NCBI GenBank assembly: GCA_041399065.1
Contig: JAWKTN010000001.1
Location: forward strand, 1,302,001 to 1,366,000
Source: JAGQPD01 sp020426865
GTDB lineage: Bacteria; Planctomycetota; Planctomycetia; Pirellulales; Pirellulaceae
Direction of reading: 5' to 3'
Length of the DNA stretch: 64,000 nt
Shown: positions 33,166-42,223 of the stretch, piece by piece
Layout: each line of letters starts with the position of its first letter
How positions within the stretch are numbered: the first letter of the stretch is position 1
Program-made: the position numbers and the translations under genes
Notes under the pieces: generated by a model
The model's input: only the letters and a program-made list of their open reading frames with translations
Told to the model about the DNA's origin: nothing
Database searches by the model: none

Positions 33166-35420
33166 TCAATACGAACGAACTTTCCAAGCCTCTGCTTGAC
33201 GAGACACGTCAGGCTAAGAACAAGTGGCCTCCGTCTGCCCAACGACCCTCGCTCCTTCGACACCAAAAAGGGCGTGCCGCCCTGGCGCCAGCGATGCCTT
33301 TACGGTTTCTAGCCATTTGTTTCGTGGTTGCAATTTCTGCGAGCCGTTGCGCCACGGCTCAAACCCTACCCTCCGGTGTTTTCAACGCCCCGCCGACAGT
33401 CATTGGCAACCGCCAATCCATCGGCTCGGATACCACGGTCAACGTGCTGGAGAACGGCTTTGTGGGCCATTCCTTCAACGCCGGGCTCGCAGACGGCTCA
33501 AGCACCAATGTGGTCGTCAACATCAGCGGCGGCATGGTGGGCAGTAGGTTCGGAGCTAACTCAGGAAGCACGGTGAACATCAGCGGCGGAAAAATGGGCA
33601 GTCAGTTCAACGCCAACCCCGGCAGCGTGGTCAACATCAGCGGCGGCACGGTGGGCTGGTACTTCAACGCCAACTCCGGCAGCACGGTGGAGTTCCTTGG
33701 CGGAGAGTTCTTACTCAACGGCGCTCCGTACAGCGGCACATCGCTCACCCTGGGCCCTGGCGACGTGTTCACAGGCGCCTTCGCCGATGGCTCTCCATTC
33801 CTGTTCAGCAATAGCGATGACAGGTTCAGCTATTCTTTCGACACCCTGCAAGAGGTGACGCTCGTGCCCACCCCGCTGCCCCCGATCGACCTGTCGCCCC
33901 AGGTGGTCGATGGGGCGAACCCGACGGCCCCGGCCGGTCTGCGGGCCGGACAGATGCTCACGCTCCGCGATGGCGGCACGCTGGGCGATGACTTTGCCGT
34001 GCTTGACGCCACGCTGCATATTGAGGGGGGCACGGTGCGATATGGCGTGGAAGCCGCTCGGTCGACGGTGAACATCAGTGGCGGCACCGTGGGCGGCGGC
34101 TTCTTCTCCGGCAGCATCGTGAACATCAGCGGCGGGACGGTGGAGGGCGACTACATCGACGCCCGCTCCGGCAGCACGGTCAACATCAGCGGCGGGACGG
34201 TGGGCGTCTTCTCCGCAAACTCCGGCAGCACGGTGAACATCAGCGGCGGCACAGTGGGCGGCGGCGAGTTTAGTACCATCCCCGCCAACTCGGGCAGCAC
34301 GGTCAATGTCAGCGGCGGGACTGTGGCCAGCACCTTCAGCGCAAACTCCGGCAGCACGGTGAACATCAGCGGCGGAGCTTTTGGCCTAGGCACGACGCTT
34401 GGCGGTTCGTTTATCGCCAACTCCGGCAGCACGGTGAACATCAGCGGCGGGACGGTGGGCAGCTTCCAGGCCCGTTCCGGCAGCATGGTCGAGTTCCACG
34501 GCGGGGAGTTCCAACTCAACGGTGCCCCCTACAGCGACACATCGCTCACCCTTGACTCTGGCGACGTGTTCACCGGCACCTTTGCCGATGGCTCTTCCTT
34601 CCTGTTCAGCAACGGCGCTTTCTGGGTCGAAACGCTCCAAGGGGTGACGCTCGTGGCCACCCCGCTGCCACCGATCGACCTCTCGCCCCGGGTGGTCGAT
34701 GGGGCGAACCCCACCGCCCCGACCGGTCTGCGAGCCGGCCAGATGCTCACGCTCCGCGATGGCGGCACGCTGGGCGAGAACTTTGCTGTGATTGACGCGA
34801 CGCTGTACATCGAGGGGGGCTCGGTGGTAAGTGGGATGGAAGTCGCCCGGGCGATGGTGAACATCAGCGGCGGGACGGTGGGGAGCGACTTCAACGCCCA
34901 TTCAGGCAGCACGGTGAACATCAGCGGCGGCACGGTGGGCAGGCACTTCAACGCCCATTCAGGCAGCACGGTGAACATCAGCGGCGGGACGGTGGGGAGC
35001 AGATTCAACGCCCATTCAGGCAGCACGGTGAACATCAGCGGGGGGACGGTGGGGAGCAACTTCTACGCCTATTCAGGCAGCACGGTGAGCATCATTGGCG
35101 GGACGGTGGGCAACATCTACGCCAGCTCCGGCAGCACGGTGAATATCAGCGGAAGCGAGTTCTTCCTCGACGGCATGCCGCTCGCCTTGGAGCCCGGTTT
35201 GACAACGACCATCAACAATCGAAACGTGCTCTTGTCCGGGTTGTTGGCCGACGGTACTGCCTTCGAGCTCAATCTCAATTCGAACTTTGTATGGGGTCAA
35301 CATCTCTTCGAGCCAGGCGCAACACTCACGGTCACCCTGGTCCCCGAGCCTTCGACGGCATTGCTCGGGATTGGCCTGCTGCTCGTGTTGCGTCGCGTCA
35401 AGCGAGCCGCTGCAGCGTAG
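32934..35420 (+). CDS. Chimeric ORF: sulfotransferase N-terminus fused to repetitive PEP-CTERM protein
   Basis: One open frame of 828 codons. Codons 1-85 match the N-terminus of the sulfotransferase at 21073 and stop before its PAPS loop. Codons ~86-120 are of unclear origin. A signal peptide (MPLRFLAICFVVAISASRCA) starts at ATG 33294. Then come many copies of SGSTVNISGGTVGS.FNA, a short-period beta-solenoid, interrupted by two similar ~90-residue blocks (GEF.LNGAPYS.TSLTL ... LRAGQMLTLRDGGTLG). The tail VPEPSTALLGIGLLLVL and RRVKR is a PEP-CTERM anchor. If translated from 33294 this is a normal exported protein; if from 32934 the signal peptide becomes internal. The 33294 start has a poor ribosome binding site. 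Confidence 0.82.
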   Translation: MCVDEITIDEVETLAHEATGLSDFGPSHYRDGLDVSLESLVVDGPMHEEGVRIMRDLLVLRLSTRLKWTEWIAKHPEINTNELSKPLLDETRQAKNKWPPSAQRPSLLRHQKGRAALAPAMPLRFLAICFVVAISASRCATAQTLPSGVFNAPPTVIGNRQSIGSDTTVNVLENGFVGHSFNAGLADGSSTNVVVNISGGMVGSRFGANSGSTVNISGGKMGSQFNANPGSVVNISGGTVGWYFNANSGSTVEFLGGEFLLNGAPYSGTSLTLGPGDVFTGAFADGSPFLFSNSDDRFSYSFDTLQEVTLVPTPLPPIDLSPQVVDGANPTAPAGLRAGQMLTLRDGGTLGDDFAVLDATLHIEGGTVRYGVEAARSTVNISGGTVGGGFFSGSIVNISGGTVEGDYIDARSGSTVNISGGTVGVFSANSGSTVNISGGTVGGGEFSTIPANSGSTVNVSGGTVASTFSANSGSTVNISGGAFGLGTTLGGSFIANSGSTVNISGGTVGSFQARSGSMVEFHGGEFQLNGAPYSDTSLTLDSGDVFTGTFADGSSFLFSNGAFWVETLQGVTLVATPLPPIDLSPRVVDGANPTAPTGLRAGQMLTLRDGGTLGENFAVIDATLYIEGGSVVSGMEVARAMVNISGGTVGSDFNAHSGSTVNISGGTVGRHFNAHSGSTVNISGGTVGSRFNAHSGSTVNISGGTVGSNFYAYSGSTVSIIGGTVGNIYASSGSTVNISGSEFFLDGMPLALEPGLTTTINNRNVLLSGLLADGTAFELNLNSNFVWGQHLFEPGATLTVTLVPEPSTALLGIGLLLVLRRVKRAAAA

Positions 35421-35428
35421 CGCTGCAG
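35410..35428 (+). terminator. Hairpin across the stop codon
   Basis: CTGCAGCG (35410-35417) and CGCTGCAG (35421-35428) form a perfect 8-base stem whose 3-base loop is the TAG stop codon itself. No T-run follows, so it may aid termination or protect the 3' end rather than act as a classical terminator. Confidence 0.35.
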
Positions 35429-36192
35429 GTGCGTCAACCAGTTTCGCGATGCGGCGGCGGTAGCGGCGTACCTTGGTTGGCGGCCTTGACCGGCCCGAGT
35501 CGCCGGCTGCTGGCAGAGAGCTGAACGCCTCGAGCAGCTGCAGATTCAACGTCATCATTGTGCAACCCATAAAGCCACATTGATTGGACCCGAATTTTGA
35601 GGCTGGTCATTAGCCGGCCGCAGTCTGTCTAAAGGCAAGTCGATGGCTATTGCAAGAGTGAATGGAATCGCTTGCGTACACACCCATAAGCTACGAACTT
35701 GCTTCGCCCCCAAAGGCAGTTGCCCGCTTTAACAAAGGGGCATCAGCTCGCCGAAGTGGGTTCTACCGCCGGCATCTGGCGACCGTTGCAAGCCGCGTCG
35801 GTTGCATCGTCCGCCTGCAGGAAGGAACAGCCGCGCGGCGCAGCGGTGGAAAACACCGGCCGCAGCTAGAAGTGTAGTCACTTTGGTACCTGCGGGCAAT
35901 TGGCGACCAGAAATGGTCTGCTTTCCTTCACAATGTCGACAACACCTGGGCGGATACCGCTCCATTACTGGCGGCACCGACTCAAACGTCATGGTAGATC
36001 TTGGATTCCGTCTGAACCTGCTTCGGCTTCATCGTCCGACGCAGGGTCGCGTGGCAGGCGCATATGACGCAGGCGGCAATCTGTATCTGGTGGTCATCAT
36101 GGATTGAGACAGTCGGTATGTTTGGGCTTGGCGAATTTCCAATTCATTGACGTATCGCTTTGCCACATCTGCAGGTCGCCGACATGACGCTG
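35429..36192. other. Intergenic region without a recognisable gene
   Basis: About 760 bases between the chimeric gene and the 3' end of the redox operon, which converge. Several short frames exist on both strands but none has a convincing start, membrane segment or family motif. It could hold decayed coding sequence; nothing specific is seen. Confidence 0.45.
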
Positions 36193-36750
36193 CTATGTCT
36201 GAAAACGCTGAGCCCGACGCAAAAACGTTACAATCCACATAATGCCGAAGAAGGCGAAAGGAAAAAGGTATATCAAAAGATCCCAGGCACCATAGCCAGG
36301 GGGAGTGGATTCGACCTCGAAACTCCATTCGATCGGTCGCGCATCAGGGGCGGATGGGAGCTCCTGGAAGATACGTACGACCCAGTAATCCCGTTGATCG
36401 AAAGTGGTTTGGAAGACGAACTGCAATGAATCTCGTGAGGGCAACTCTTGGGCTTCGCATAACACGGGTAACAACCGTCCCGACTTCGGTTGGACCCAAA
36501 GACGTAGTCGCGGGGGGATTCGTGGACGACGTCCGTCCGCGTCGTTGAGACTCACGTAGAACGTCGCTTCCCCGATATCAGGATCCGCCCAAACGGAAAT
36601 CGCTTGTTCGCCGAACGATTGATCGATTACGACGGGAAATGGCGGGCCTTCGTGCCCGTGGCAGAGGTGACTGATCGCGACGACGATCAATCCAACAAGC
36701 CATCGTGATCGGCGAACGACGAAGCAGGAGATAGCCTGAATCGCCTTCAT
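36193..36750 (-). CDS. Exported membrane protein of the polyferredoxin operon
   Basis: 185 residues. An N-terminal membrane/signal segment (WLVGLIVVAISHLCHG) leads to HEGPPFPVVIDQSFGEQAIS and VWADPDIGEATFYVSL, a conserved opening I associate with proteins encoded beside polyferredoxins. A beta-rich domain follows, with a C-terminal helix (AWDLLIYLFPFAFFGIMWIV). It is the last gene of a tightly packed minus-strand operon; its ATG lies one base after the stop of the polyferredoxin gene. Probably a periplasm-facing accessory of that redox unit. Function otherwise unknown. Confidence 0.75.
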   Translation of the reverse strand: MKAIQAISCFVVRRSRWLVGLIVVAISHLCHGHEGPPFPVVIDQSFGEQAISVWADPDIGEATFYVSLNDADGRRPRIPPRLRLWVQPKSGRLLPVLCEAQELPSRDSLQFVFQTTFDQRDYWVVRIFQELPSAPDARPIEWSFEVESTPPGYGAWDLLIYLFPFAFFGIMWIVTFLRRAQRFQT

Positions 36751-36751
36751 A

Positions 36752-38266
36752 TTAACCCCCCAGAAACGTGCCTCGCATTTCCATCGGTTGCGACATGATC
36801 CACCATGCGGAAAGCAGCAACAGTACCTGCAAGGCGTACCAAGGTGCCCCCATTTTCGCCGCTAGCTGCTGGGAAACCTGGTGCGAAATCCCGTGAACGA
36901 CAAGACACGATCCGATGAAACCGAGGCCGAGGAAGCCGAGTTCCAGTACATACACGACTCGTTCGGGAAGGCCACCTAATTGCCAAGCTGGTCGGCCCAA
37001 ATACGCGGCACCGAATGTGGACGCAACGGCGGCCTGAGTTACCGGAATGACCGTGAGGATTCCGGTGAAAAAGTGAAATCCGTAATGTGCCAGCCAAATA
37101 CCAAAACCCATCGGGACTAACGAGCGAGCGTAGGAACAAACGATGTCACTCAGGTGCAATGGGCTGTGCGTAAGCGCCTTGCAGACTGACGCCGTCGTGC
37201 CCAACATGACCGCCGGAATGATCACCAATCCGAACAAAAAGAGTAAGGTCAATATCGGCCATTCAACGTTCCAATGGAGCCAGGTGGCAACGTATGATTC
37301 CAAAGCGTAGACCGGTTGAATCATCGCAAAGGCATTGAGGATTGCCCCAAAGCAGAACAACACGCTCAGTGCCGCCAAGTCGCGCCGCCGTTCGGGTGCG
37401 CCGATACCCGACCGTACTCCAGACGTGGTCAGATGCTCGGCGGGCATCTGGCTGAGTATTCCGATATTATCATGGGGACATGCTGCGGCACAGTCAAGGC
37501 AGAACGTACAATCCATGTTACCGGACTTGCGGGGCAGATAGAGCCCGAGTTCACAACCTCGCTGTAGGATTGGGAGTGGTTGGAAATCGACGCTTGGTTC
37601 CGGTCGGGGGGCTGTGGTACCCAGAATACATTCCTTCGTGCGACAGTTCGCGCAAGTGTCTGGATCCCGAACGGCAACTTCCCAGGGTGAGAGCAAGGAA
37701 CTGAGGAAATTGAACTGCCCGACAGGGCACACGTATTTGCAGAACGTTGCCCGTTCAAATGAGATATCGACAACGACGATCGCAACAAAGTACAGAACGA
37801 TCAACACTCCCGTGCCCAGCGGATTTGACCACAAGTCAAAAAGTTCATAACTAAAGAGTACGGTCGCGAACAGAAAGACCGCCGGCCATTTATTACGCAA
37901 GACTTTCGGCCACTTCCAACGCGGGGGATGAAGTCGTCGCGCAAGGTCTCGAACTAGGACAAAAGGACACGCCATGCAAAACAAATTGCCGGCAAATAAG
38001 AGCGCAAGGACGACAAGACCACGAAAATGCACCCACGTAAGTAATGTCGCGAGGTTCTTGGGTGCCCATTGAGGGCCCCCAAATGCATGCGCCACCATCA
38101 GTAAACTGACAAGTAACAACGGAGCCTGTAGCGCGGTACGGAAGCATCGACTTCGAGAAATCCTCGAGAGTCCGAGAATACGTAATGCATCACGACGTTG
38201 TTTGCTAGCGGGAACCGATTGCTGGGAAGAAGACGGACTATGTGCATCGATCCCTGGCAAAGTCAC
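36752..38266 (-). CDS. Membrane polyferredoxin (NapH/CcoG-like 4Fe-4S protein)
   Basis: 504 residues with about eight to ten membrane segments. Cys motifs are CMACPFVLVRDLARR (NapH/NosR-like), FCKYVCPVGQFNF, CANCRTKECILG and CTFCLDCAAACPHDN; the last two look like a pair of 4Fe-4S sites. Such proteins pass electrons across or along the membrane for oxidases, nitrate/nitrous oxide reductases or cofactor assembly. It starts with GTG at 38266, overlapping the YtkA-like stop by four bases. No oxidase or reductase catalytic subunit is adjacent. The multihaem cytochrome at 661 lies far away. Confidence 0.88.
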   Translation of the reverse strand: MTLPGIDAHSPSSSQQSVPASKQRRDALRILGLSRISRSRCFRTALQAPLLLVSLLMVAHAFGGPQWAPKNLATLLTWVHFRGLVVLALLFAGNLFCMACPFVLVRDLARRLHPPRWKWPKVLRNKWPAVFLFATVLFSYELFDLWSNPLGTGVLIVLYFVAIVVVDISFERATFCKYVCPVGQFNFLSSLLSPWEVAVRDPDTCANCRTKECILGTTAPRPEPSVDFQPLPILQRGCELGLYLPRKSGNMDCTFCLDCAAACPHDNIGILSQMPAEHLTTSGVRSGIGAPERRRDLAALSVLFCFGAILNAFAMIQPVYALESYVATWLHWNVEWPILTLLFLFGLVIIPAVMLGTTASVCKALTHSPLHLSDIVCSYARSLVPMGFGIWLAHYGFHFFTGILTVIPVTQAAVASTFGAAYLGRPAWQLGGLPERVVYVLELGFLGLGFIGSCLVVHGISHQVSQQLAAKMGAPWYALQVLLLLSAWWIMSQPMEMRGTFLGG

Positions 38267-38682
38267 GGTACGCGCACTCCCGGCACTTCGATGGAATGCG
38301 TCCAGCGTTTTCCATTTGCTTCGACGACATTGACGAGCACAAACCAGTCGCCAGCCATAGTAAACGACAGCGTACCCCGGTAGGATCCGGGCGCTACTTC
38401 GGTAAGCGTTGCGAACGTAGGTTTCATTCCCGCATGGTTCATGTTTCCCTCCACTTCGACGGTGGCTCCGGAAACTGCCTGCGATTCATCGGTTAGCGTA
38501 ACGGTAACTTGCGCATCGCCGACCGACAGGGGTAAGGGGTTGAACGTGACCGTCACGCCGGCGGTCGCGGGTTTCTGTGGAGGCGTCTGGCAGCCACCCT
38601 GCACAACGATAGCGACGGCTAGCACGAGAATTGTCCCGTGGCGATGCACAGTACGTTTTCGACGAGGGCTGCGCGGGGTCAT
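38263..38682 (-). CDS. YtkA/FixH-like lipoprotein
   Basis: 139 residues. A Lys/Arg-rich n-region, hydrophobic core and lipobox VVQGGC mark a lipoprotein. The mature domain has the YtkA/FixH Ig-like pattern: VGDAQVTVTLTDESQAVSGA, VEVEGNMNHAGMKP and GSYRGTLSFTMAGDWFVLVN. The Met/His-rich MNHAGM segment could bind metal such as copper, as in some relatives. The start at 38682 overlaps the preceding small-membrane-protein stop (ATGA). Proteins of this class accompany cbb3 oxidase or copper-handling systems. Placed between two membrane proteins in the redox operon. Confidence 0.83.
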   Translation of the reverse strand: MTPRSPRRKRTVHRHGTILVLAVAIVVQGGCQTPPQKPATAGVTVTFNPLPLSVGDAQVTVTLTDESQAVSGATVEVEGNMNHAGMKPTFATLTEVAPGSYRGTLSFTMAGDWFVLVNVVEANGKRWTHSIEVPGVRVP

Positions 38683-38894
38683 GTCGTTGATTGCCCCTGC
38701 TTTGTGGCCGGAGTTGCTCGGACCGACCAGAGAACGCAGAGACAGATGCAGGCCGCGACCCCACACAAGCTGAGGGCCACTCGGGCGCCGCCAGCATGTG
38801 GGATCGTGTGTAGCATGGTCCACCGCCATCCGGCAGTCACCACCGCCAAGACAACGAACAAAAAGCCGCTGATGATTGAACGCACAAGATTCAT
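38679..38894 (-). CDS. Small two-helix membrane protein
   Basis: 71 residues with two hydrophobic segments (IISGFLFVVLAVVTAGWRW and VALSLCGVAACICLCVLWSV) joined by a short HTIPHAGG loop. The ATG at 38894 is 16 bases after the preceding stop, and its own stop overlaps the lipoprotein start by four bases. No family recognised. Its position inside the operon supports it as a real gene. Confidence 0.65.
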   Translation of the reverse strand: MNLVRSIISGFLFVVLAVVTAGWRWTMLHTIPHAGGARVALSLCGVAACICLCVLWSVRATPATKQGQSTT

Positions 38895-38910
38895 CGCATT
38901 GTTCTCGGAG

Positions 38911-39507
38911 CTAACTGGCAACGGTTGCGTGGCGCGTTTGCCACGCACATGAACAACCGGCATGGGCCTCTTCGCCGGGCAACGGAAACATGTGAAAGAA
39001 CATGGCGATCACCATCGGAATGAAGACGATCGTATTGTAGAAAAGATGCAGTTCAACGCGGGGAACGATTAGTTGAATCAGGCTCATAGGGACCGGCGCA
39101 CGAAACAGATTGTGATGCAGCAATACTTGGCTTTGCAGGATCGCATGTTCAATGTGATGCCAGAACTGTATCCAAAAGGCAATCATCCACCAGCGATAGG
39201 ACTGGCCCACAAATCCCTTTCGCAACAACCATAAACCGATCAACATGACGAGTGCGTATCCATAGTGCAACGCCTCAGATTTGATCATCCAGGGAAACCA
39301 TATCCCGAGTACACCTCGCGAATCGGGGATCGGCCAGCCTAATACGTAGACCTGCGTCGCCTGTGCCAAATGTTCCGCCCAGTGCGCCAGGACGATCGCC
39401 ATGTAGATCCATAGCGATTGTTTGTGCCACGGACCGTTGATTCGTTGCATCCACGATTGCTCTGCGATCGGTCGTGGGATTTGACAAACACCACTAAAGT
39501 TCTGCAT
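38911..39507 (-). CDS. His-rich multi-pass membrane protein
   Basis: 198 residues with about four or five membrane helices and many His residues within or beside them: HWAEHLAQA, HYGYALVML, IQFWHHIEHA, HHNLF and FFHMFPLPGEEAHAGCSC. The tail carries a short Cys motif (CSC). GGAG seven bases upstream of 39507 lies inside the end of the preceding gene. The His pattern suggests haem or metal ligation. No known family was recognised with confidence. Confidence 0.75.
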   Translation of the reverse strand: MQNFSGVCQIPRPIAEQSWMQRINGPWHKQSLWIYMAIVLAHWAEHLAQATQVYVLGWPIPDSRGVLGIWFPWMIKSEALHYGYALVMLIGLWLLRKGFVGQSYRWWMIAFWIQFWHHIEHAILQSQVLLHHNLFRAPVPMSLIQLIVPRVELHLFYNTIVFIPMVIAMFFHMFPLPGEEAHAGCSCAWQTRHATVAS

Positions 39508-39511
39508 GAGA

Positions 39512-39841
39512 CTACTCCATTGGGTTGGCAGCCATTGCCGCTACTGGCCGAGGCAACACACTTTCGGGTCCCAGCAATGGTCTCAGCGGCATTGCCGGGA
39601 ATCCGGCAGGTTTGCGTTGCCATCCTGCTTTCACGACGGGTAACATGATGGCCAGCCACCATAGCGCATCGGCGGCAGAAAGTAGATGCCCGGTAAGACG
39701 CATGATCGTCTGTGATGCGAGCATTTCCCCTGGACTCAGGTCGGGAAAAAACCTCAACACGCCAAAGAAGAAGTAAACGAAGCCGGCCGACATTCGCAGA
39801 AGCGTTGGCGCGCGGTACTGAACTGGTGTGACAGTTGCCAT
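39512..39841 (-). CDS. DoxX-like membrane protein, shortened
   Basis: About 109 residues. The opening APTLLRMSAGFVYFFFGVLR and FFPDLSPGEMLASQTI resembles DoxX-like proteins. The second half (after ALWWLAIMLPVV) does not show the expected further helices and is Pro/Ala-rich, so the protein may be truncated or frame-shifted at its C-terminus. The ATG at 39841 is preferred over 39946, whose extra residues look unrelated. It is the first gene of the redox operon; the stop lies four bases before the next ATG. Confidence 0.6.
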   Translation of the reverse strand: MATVTPVQYRAPTLLRMSAGFVYFFFGVLRFFPDLSPGEMLASQTIMRLTGHLLSAADALWWLAIMLPVVKAGWQRKPAGFPAMPLRPLLGPESVLPRPVAAMAANPME

Positions 39842-40149
39842 TTTTGGAAATTCCCCAGAGGAGTCATGATCAGTCGTCCAGAATAACCATTCGAAGCGAC
39901 TGCAGTATGTAGGCGCTGGGGCTGAATTTCGTAGGAATTCCGCCACAAAGCTGCGAAATCGCGGCCTTGCTCAACGCGCACGAGAAGGGTCCGTGGGTGG
40001 AGTATGGCGTCGCCACCCCTGCAGAACCCTTTGAGGATTTGATCGGACCGCACCTGCCGAGGGTGGTTGAAACAATATTGACGTCGTTCCATACCGCGCC
40101 GTCGCCGAAACAAGAAATGGGCTTTCGTTCCCATGCGTTGTTGCGTGAT

Positions 40150-41094
40150 TCACTTTCGTCGTTTTCGGCTAATGTCAAGTGAGCCATCGGGCTGATAGAC
40201 CCAGCTTACTCGGTCCATTTCGAAATGTAGCAGGGCATAGTTGCCCGAACGCGTCTTGAGCAAGAATTCGTTGCTTGTTAGAAACATCGTCCCAATTTCC
40301 ATTGGTTGGTGAAATGAAAACACGCTGTTGAACTTGATGGCGTTGATCGCAGGCATTCGAGGCGGATGGCCGAGAACTCGGGTGTAGCGGACTTGTCCGA
40401 TTCGGTCCTTCGAGGCGTGAACGGAAGCGAGAAACTGAGCCTGGCCGCTTTTCGATGGTGTAGTCGAACCAAGCAGATTGTCCTCATTCGACTCACCATT
40501 GGCAACGAACGCGTAGTGTAGTTCGAAGTCGGATTCTTGGTCTAGCTCTGCAAACTCCAGCTGATTGTTTAAGAAAACGAAGCCGTAGGATGGTTCATTC
40601 AATTCGCTCAATCGTGGCTCTGAATCCCTGGGAATCCTTAATGTACCCGCTGGTAATTCAATATTGCGATCCGGTTCCAAGCGAAAATCCAATTGTTCGT
40701 GTATGTCACTGGAACGGGAGAAGTCCGCACGAGTGCAGTCGTAACCTTCTTTCGTCACACAAAAGGCGAGTTGCGTCCTCATTAAACGGAATTCATCATC
40801 CGGAACCGCGATGGCCGGGAATTGATACCGTCCGCCCTGATCTGTCGTCGTCTCGAATGCCTCGTTTTCGGGACTTCCCGGTCCGTGATACCTCATCTTC
40901 ATGCTGATTCTTGCGTTAGCTATTGGCAGGCCAGTGGCATCGTCCACAACAGTGCCTTGAAACTGGTTTTGGTCGGTGTTGCAACCCCCACAAGACATCA
41001 GGAACAGGAATCCAAGTGTGGACAGAAAAGGAAAACCAATGGTGAAGTATGACGCTTTAAACTCACTGGTTGCGAAACACATTCGGATGCTCAT
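40150..41094 (-). CDS. Lipoprotein with carboxypeptidase-regulatory-like domain
   Basis: 314 residues. Hydrophobic N-terminus with lipobox-like FLMSCGGC, then FQGTVVDDATGLPIANARIS, DQGGRYQFPAI, and a beta-rich domain, the CarboxypepD_reg-like (transthyretin fold) pattern. The C-terminal 150 residues are of unknown type. No clear ribosome binding site at 41094 or at the next ATG four codons in. Predicted cell-surface or periplasmic lipoprotein. It stands alone, with 300-400-base gaps on both sides. Confidence 0.75.
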   Translation of the reverse strand: MSIRMCFATSEFKASYFTIGFPFLSTLGFLFLMSCGGCNTDQNQFQGTVVDDATGLPIANARISMKMRYHGPGSPENEAFETTTDQGGRYQFPAIAVPDDEFRLMRTQLAFCVTKEGYDCTRADFSRSSDIHEQLDFRLEPDRNIELPAGTLRIPRDSEPRLSELNEPSYGFVFLNNQLEFAELDQESDFELHYAFVANGESNEDNLLGSTTPSKSGQAQFLASVHASKDRIGQVRYTRVLGHPPRMPAINAIKFNSVFSFHQPMEIGTMFLTSNEFLLKTRSGNYALLHFEMDRVSWVYQPDGSLDISRKRRK

Positions 41095-41495
41095 GTTGAT
41101 TTCGTGCTTGTTTTTTGGGAGCGATGCCGTCTAAAGTATAGGTTCCGAAACTGAACATTTTGAGAAAGTTTTCGGTATCTGAGTGGCCATTGTTTAGAAT
41201 GCAACGTGAAACGCCAACGAGTTCGTCGCGTTGGTGTTGACATCGGCTGCTGCACCGACGCTAGCTCGGTTGTGGACGCGACCTACTGCTGCCTCAAGAA
41301 GATGATTTCGCGATCATTTAGTGGTTGCTCCAAGTCGCGTCGGTTGATGTATTGCCGTAATTTTGCGGAACGGCCAACTGGCCGTGGTGCGGTTTTTGTC
41401 GGCAATCCGACGGACTAATTTACCATGAACATTAGCAAGGTCGGAATCGGAAATCACGAACCCCCGCACGCGAATTACGCGGCGCCGAGCAATTG
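41095..41495. other. Intergenic region without a recognisable gene
   Basis: About 400 bases between the lipoprotein gene and the 3' end of the DUF3592 gene. A 70-codon plus-strand frame (41206-41418) is Cys/Arg-rich, has no family resemblance and is not supported. Confidence 0.5.
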
Positions 41496-42020
41496 CTACT
41501 TCTTGATGGACGGCCGCGCGAAAAGCCCCGTCAGCAATTCGAGCAGTCGGATCGCCACGGTCGGCCGCAACAACGATAATCCCAACAACAGTCCGAACGT
41601 CCCACTTGGCACAAAAAGGGTCAGACCAACCACAATCAGGCCAACCGCTTCGGGGAGCTGCTTTCGAGGATGTTCCTCGCCGTAAGACAGGAACGGGCGT
41701 TCTTGGTCGTAGTAGATCAGGATGGATTGTCCCGGCCCGAGCCTATTGGATTGTTTCTTGTCGGATTGGTGGTAACCGCGATACGTGTTCCTTTCAACCC
41801 GATACTCATACTCGACCACTAGTACGCTGCCTCGACGGGACGTGGAAATAAACGAGGACATGACTTGGCCGTTGGTCGTATTCCATTGACCACGGAGAAT
41901 TCGGATGGCTTCCCGCGAACCCCCATACACTGTCAACACGGACATCATGGTGAGAGCCGCTACGATTCCTCCGATCAGAGCGAATCCGAGTGCCTTGTTC
42001 AGTAAACGCTTCGTGGCCAT
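41496..42020 (-). CDS. DUF3592-like membrane protein
   Basis: 174 residues. An N-terminal membrane helix (ALGFALIGGIVAALTMMSVL), a small extracytoplasmic domain with the DUF3592 pattern (W.TT.GQVMSS, VVEYEYRVERNTYRGY, GPGQSILIYYDQERPFLS), and a C-terminal pair of hydrophobic stretches (AVGLIVVGLTLFV, FGLLLGLSLL). AAAGG eight bases upstream selects 42020 over 42203. Function unknown. It lies downstream of the glycosyltransferase on the same strand. Confidence 0.8.
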   Translation of the reverse strand: MATKRLLNKALGFALIGGIVAALTMMSVLTVYGGSREAIRILRGQWNTTNGQVMSSFISTSRRGSVLVVEYEYRVERNTYRGYHQSDKKQSNRLGPGQSILIYYDQERPFLSYGEEHPRKQLPEAVGLIVVGLTLFVPSGTFGLLLGLSLLRPTVAIRLLELLTGLFARPSIKK

Positions 42021-42223
42021 TGTGATACCTTTCGCCGATGAGCATGGTAGTCGCCGACAAGTGGCTAGAAAGCCCGTTACGGAGGCCCCATGGTGTCCGA
42101 TTCCCACCGATACGTCTTGAGATGGATGTCGCAGCCTAACGCGACCGTTTTCAAGGACGGTCGAGCAAGATTCTACGGCGCGGAGCTGAGAAATGCATTC
42201 CATGCGCTGTCAATGACGAATCG

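Noticed and set aside
34151..35059. Minus-strand frames rich in PTVPPLMFTVLPE repeats
   Set aside because: They are the antisense of the GSTVNISGG repeats and repeat only because the coding strand does.
33500..35160. Regular direct repeats considered as a CRISPR array
   Set aside because: Units are in frame, encode a consistent peptide, and lack unique spacers of constant length.
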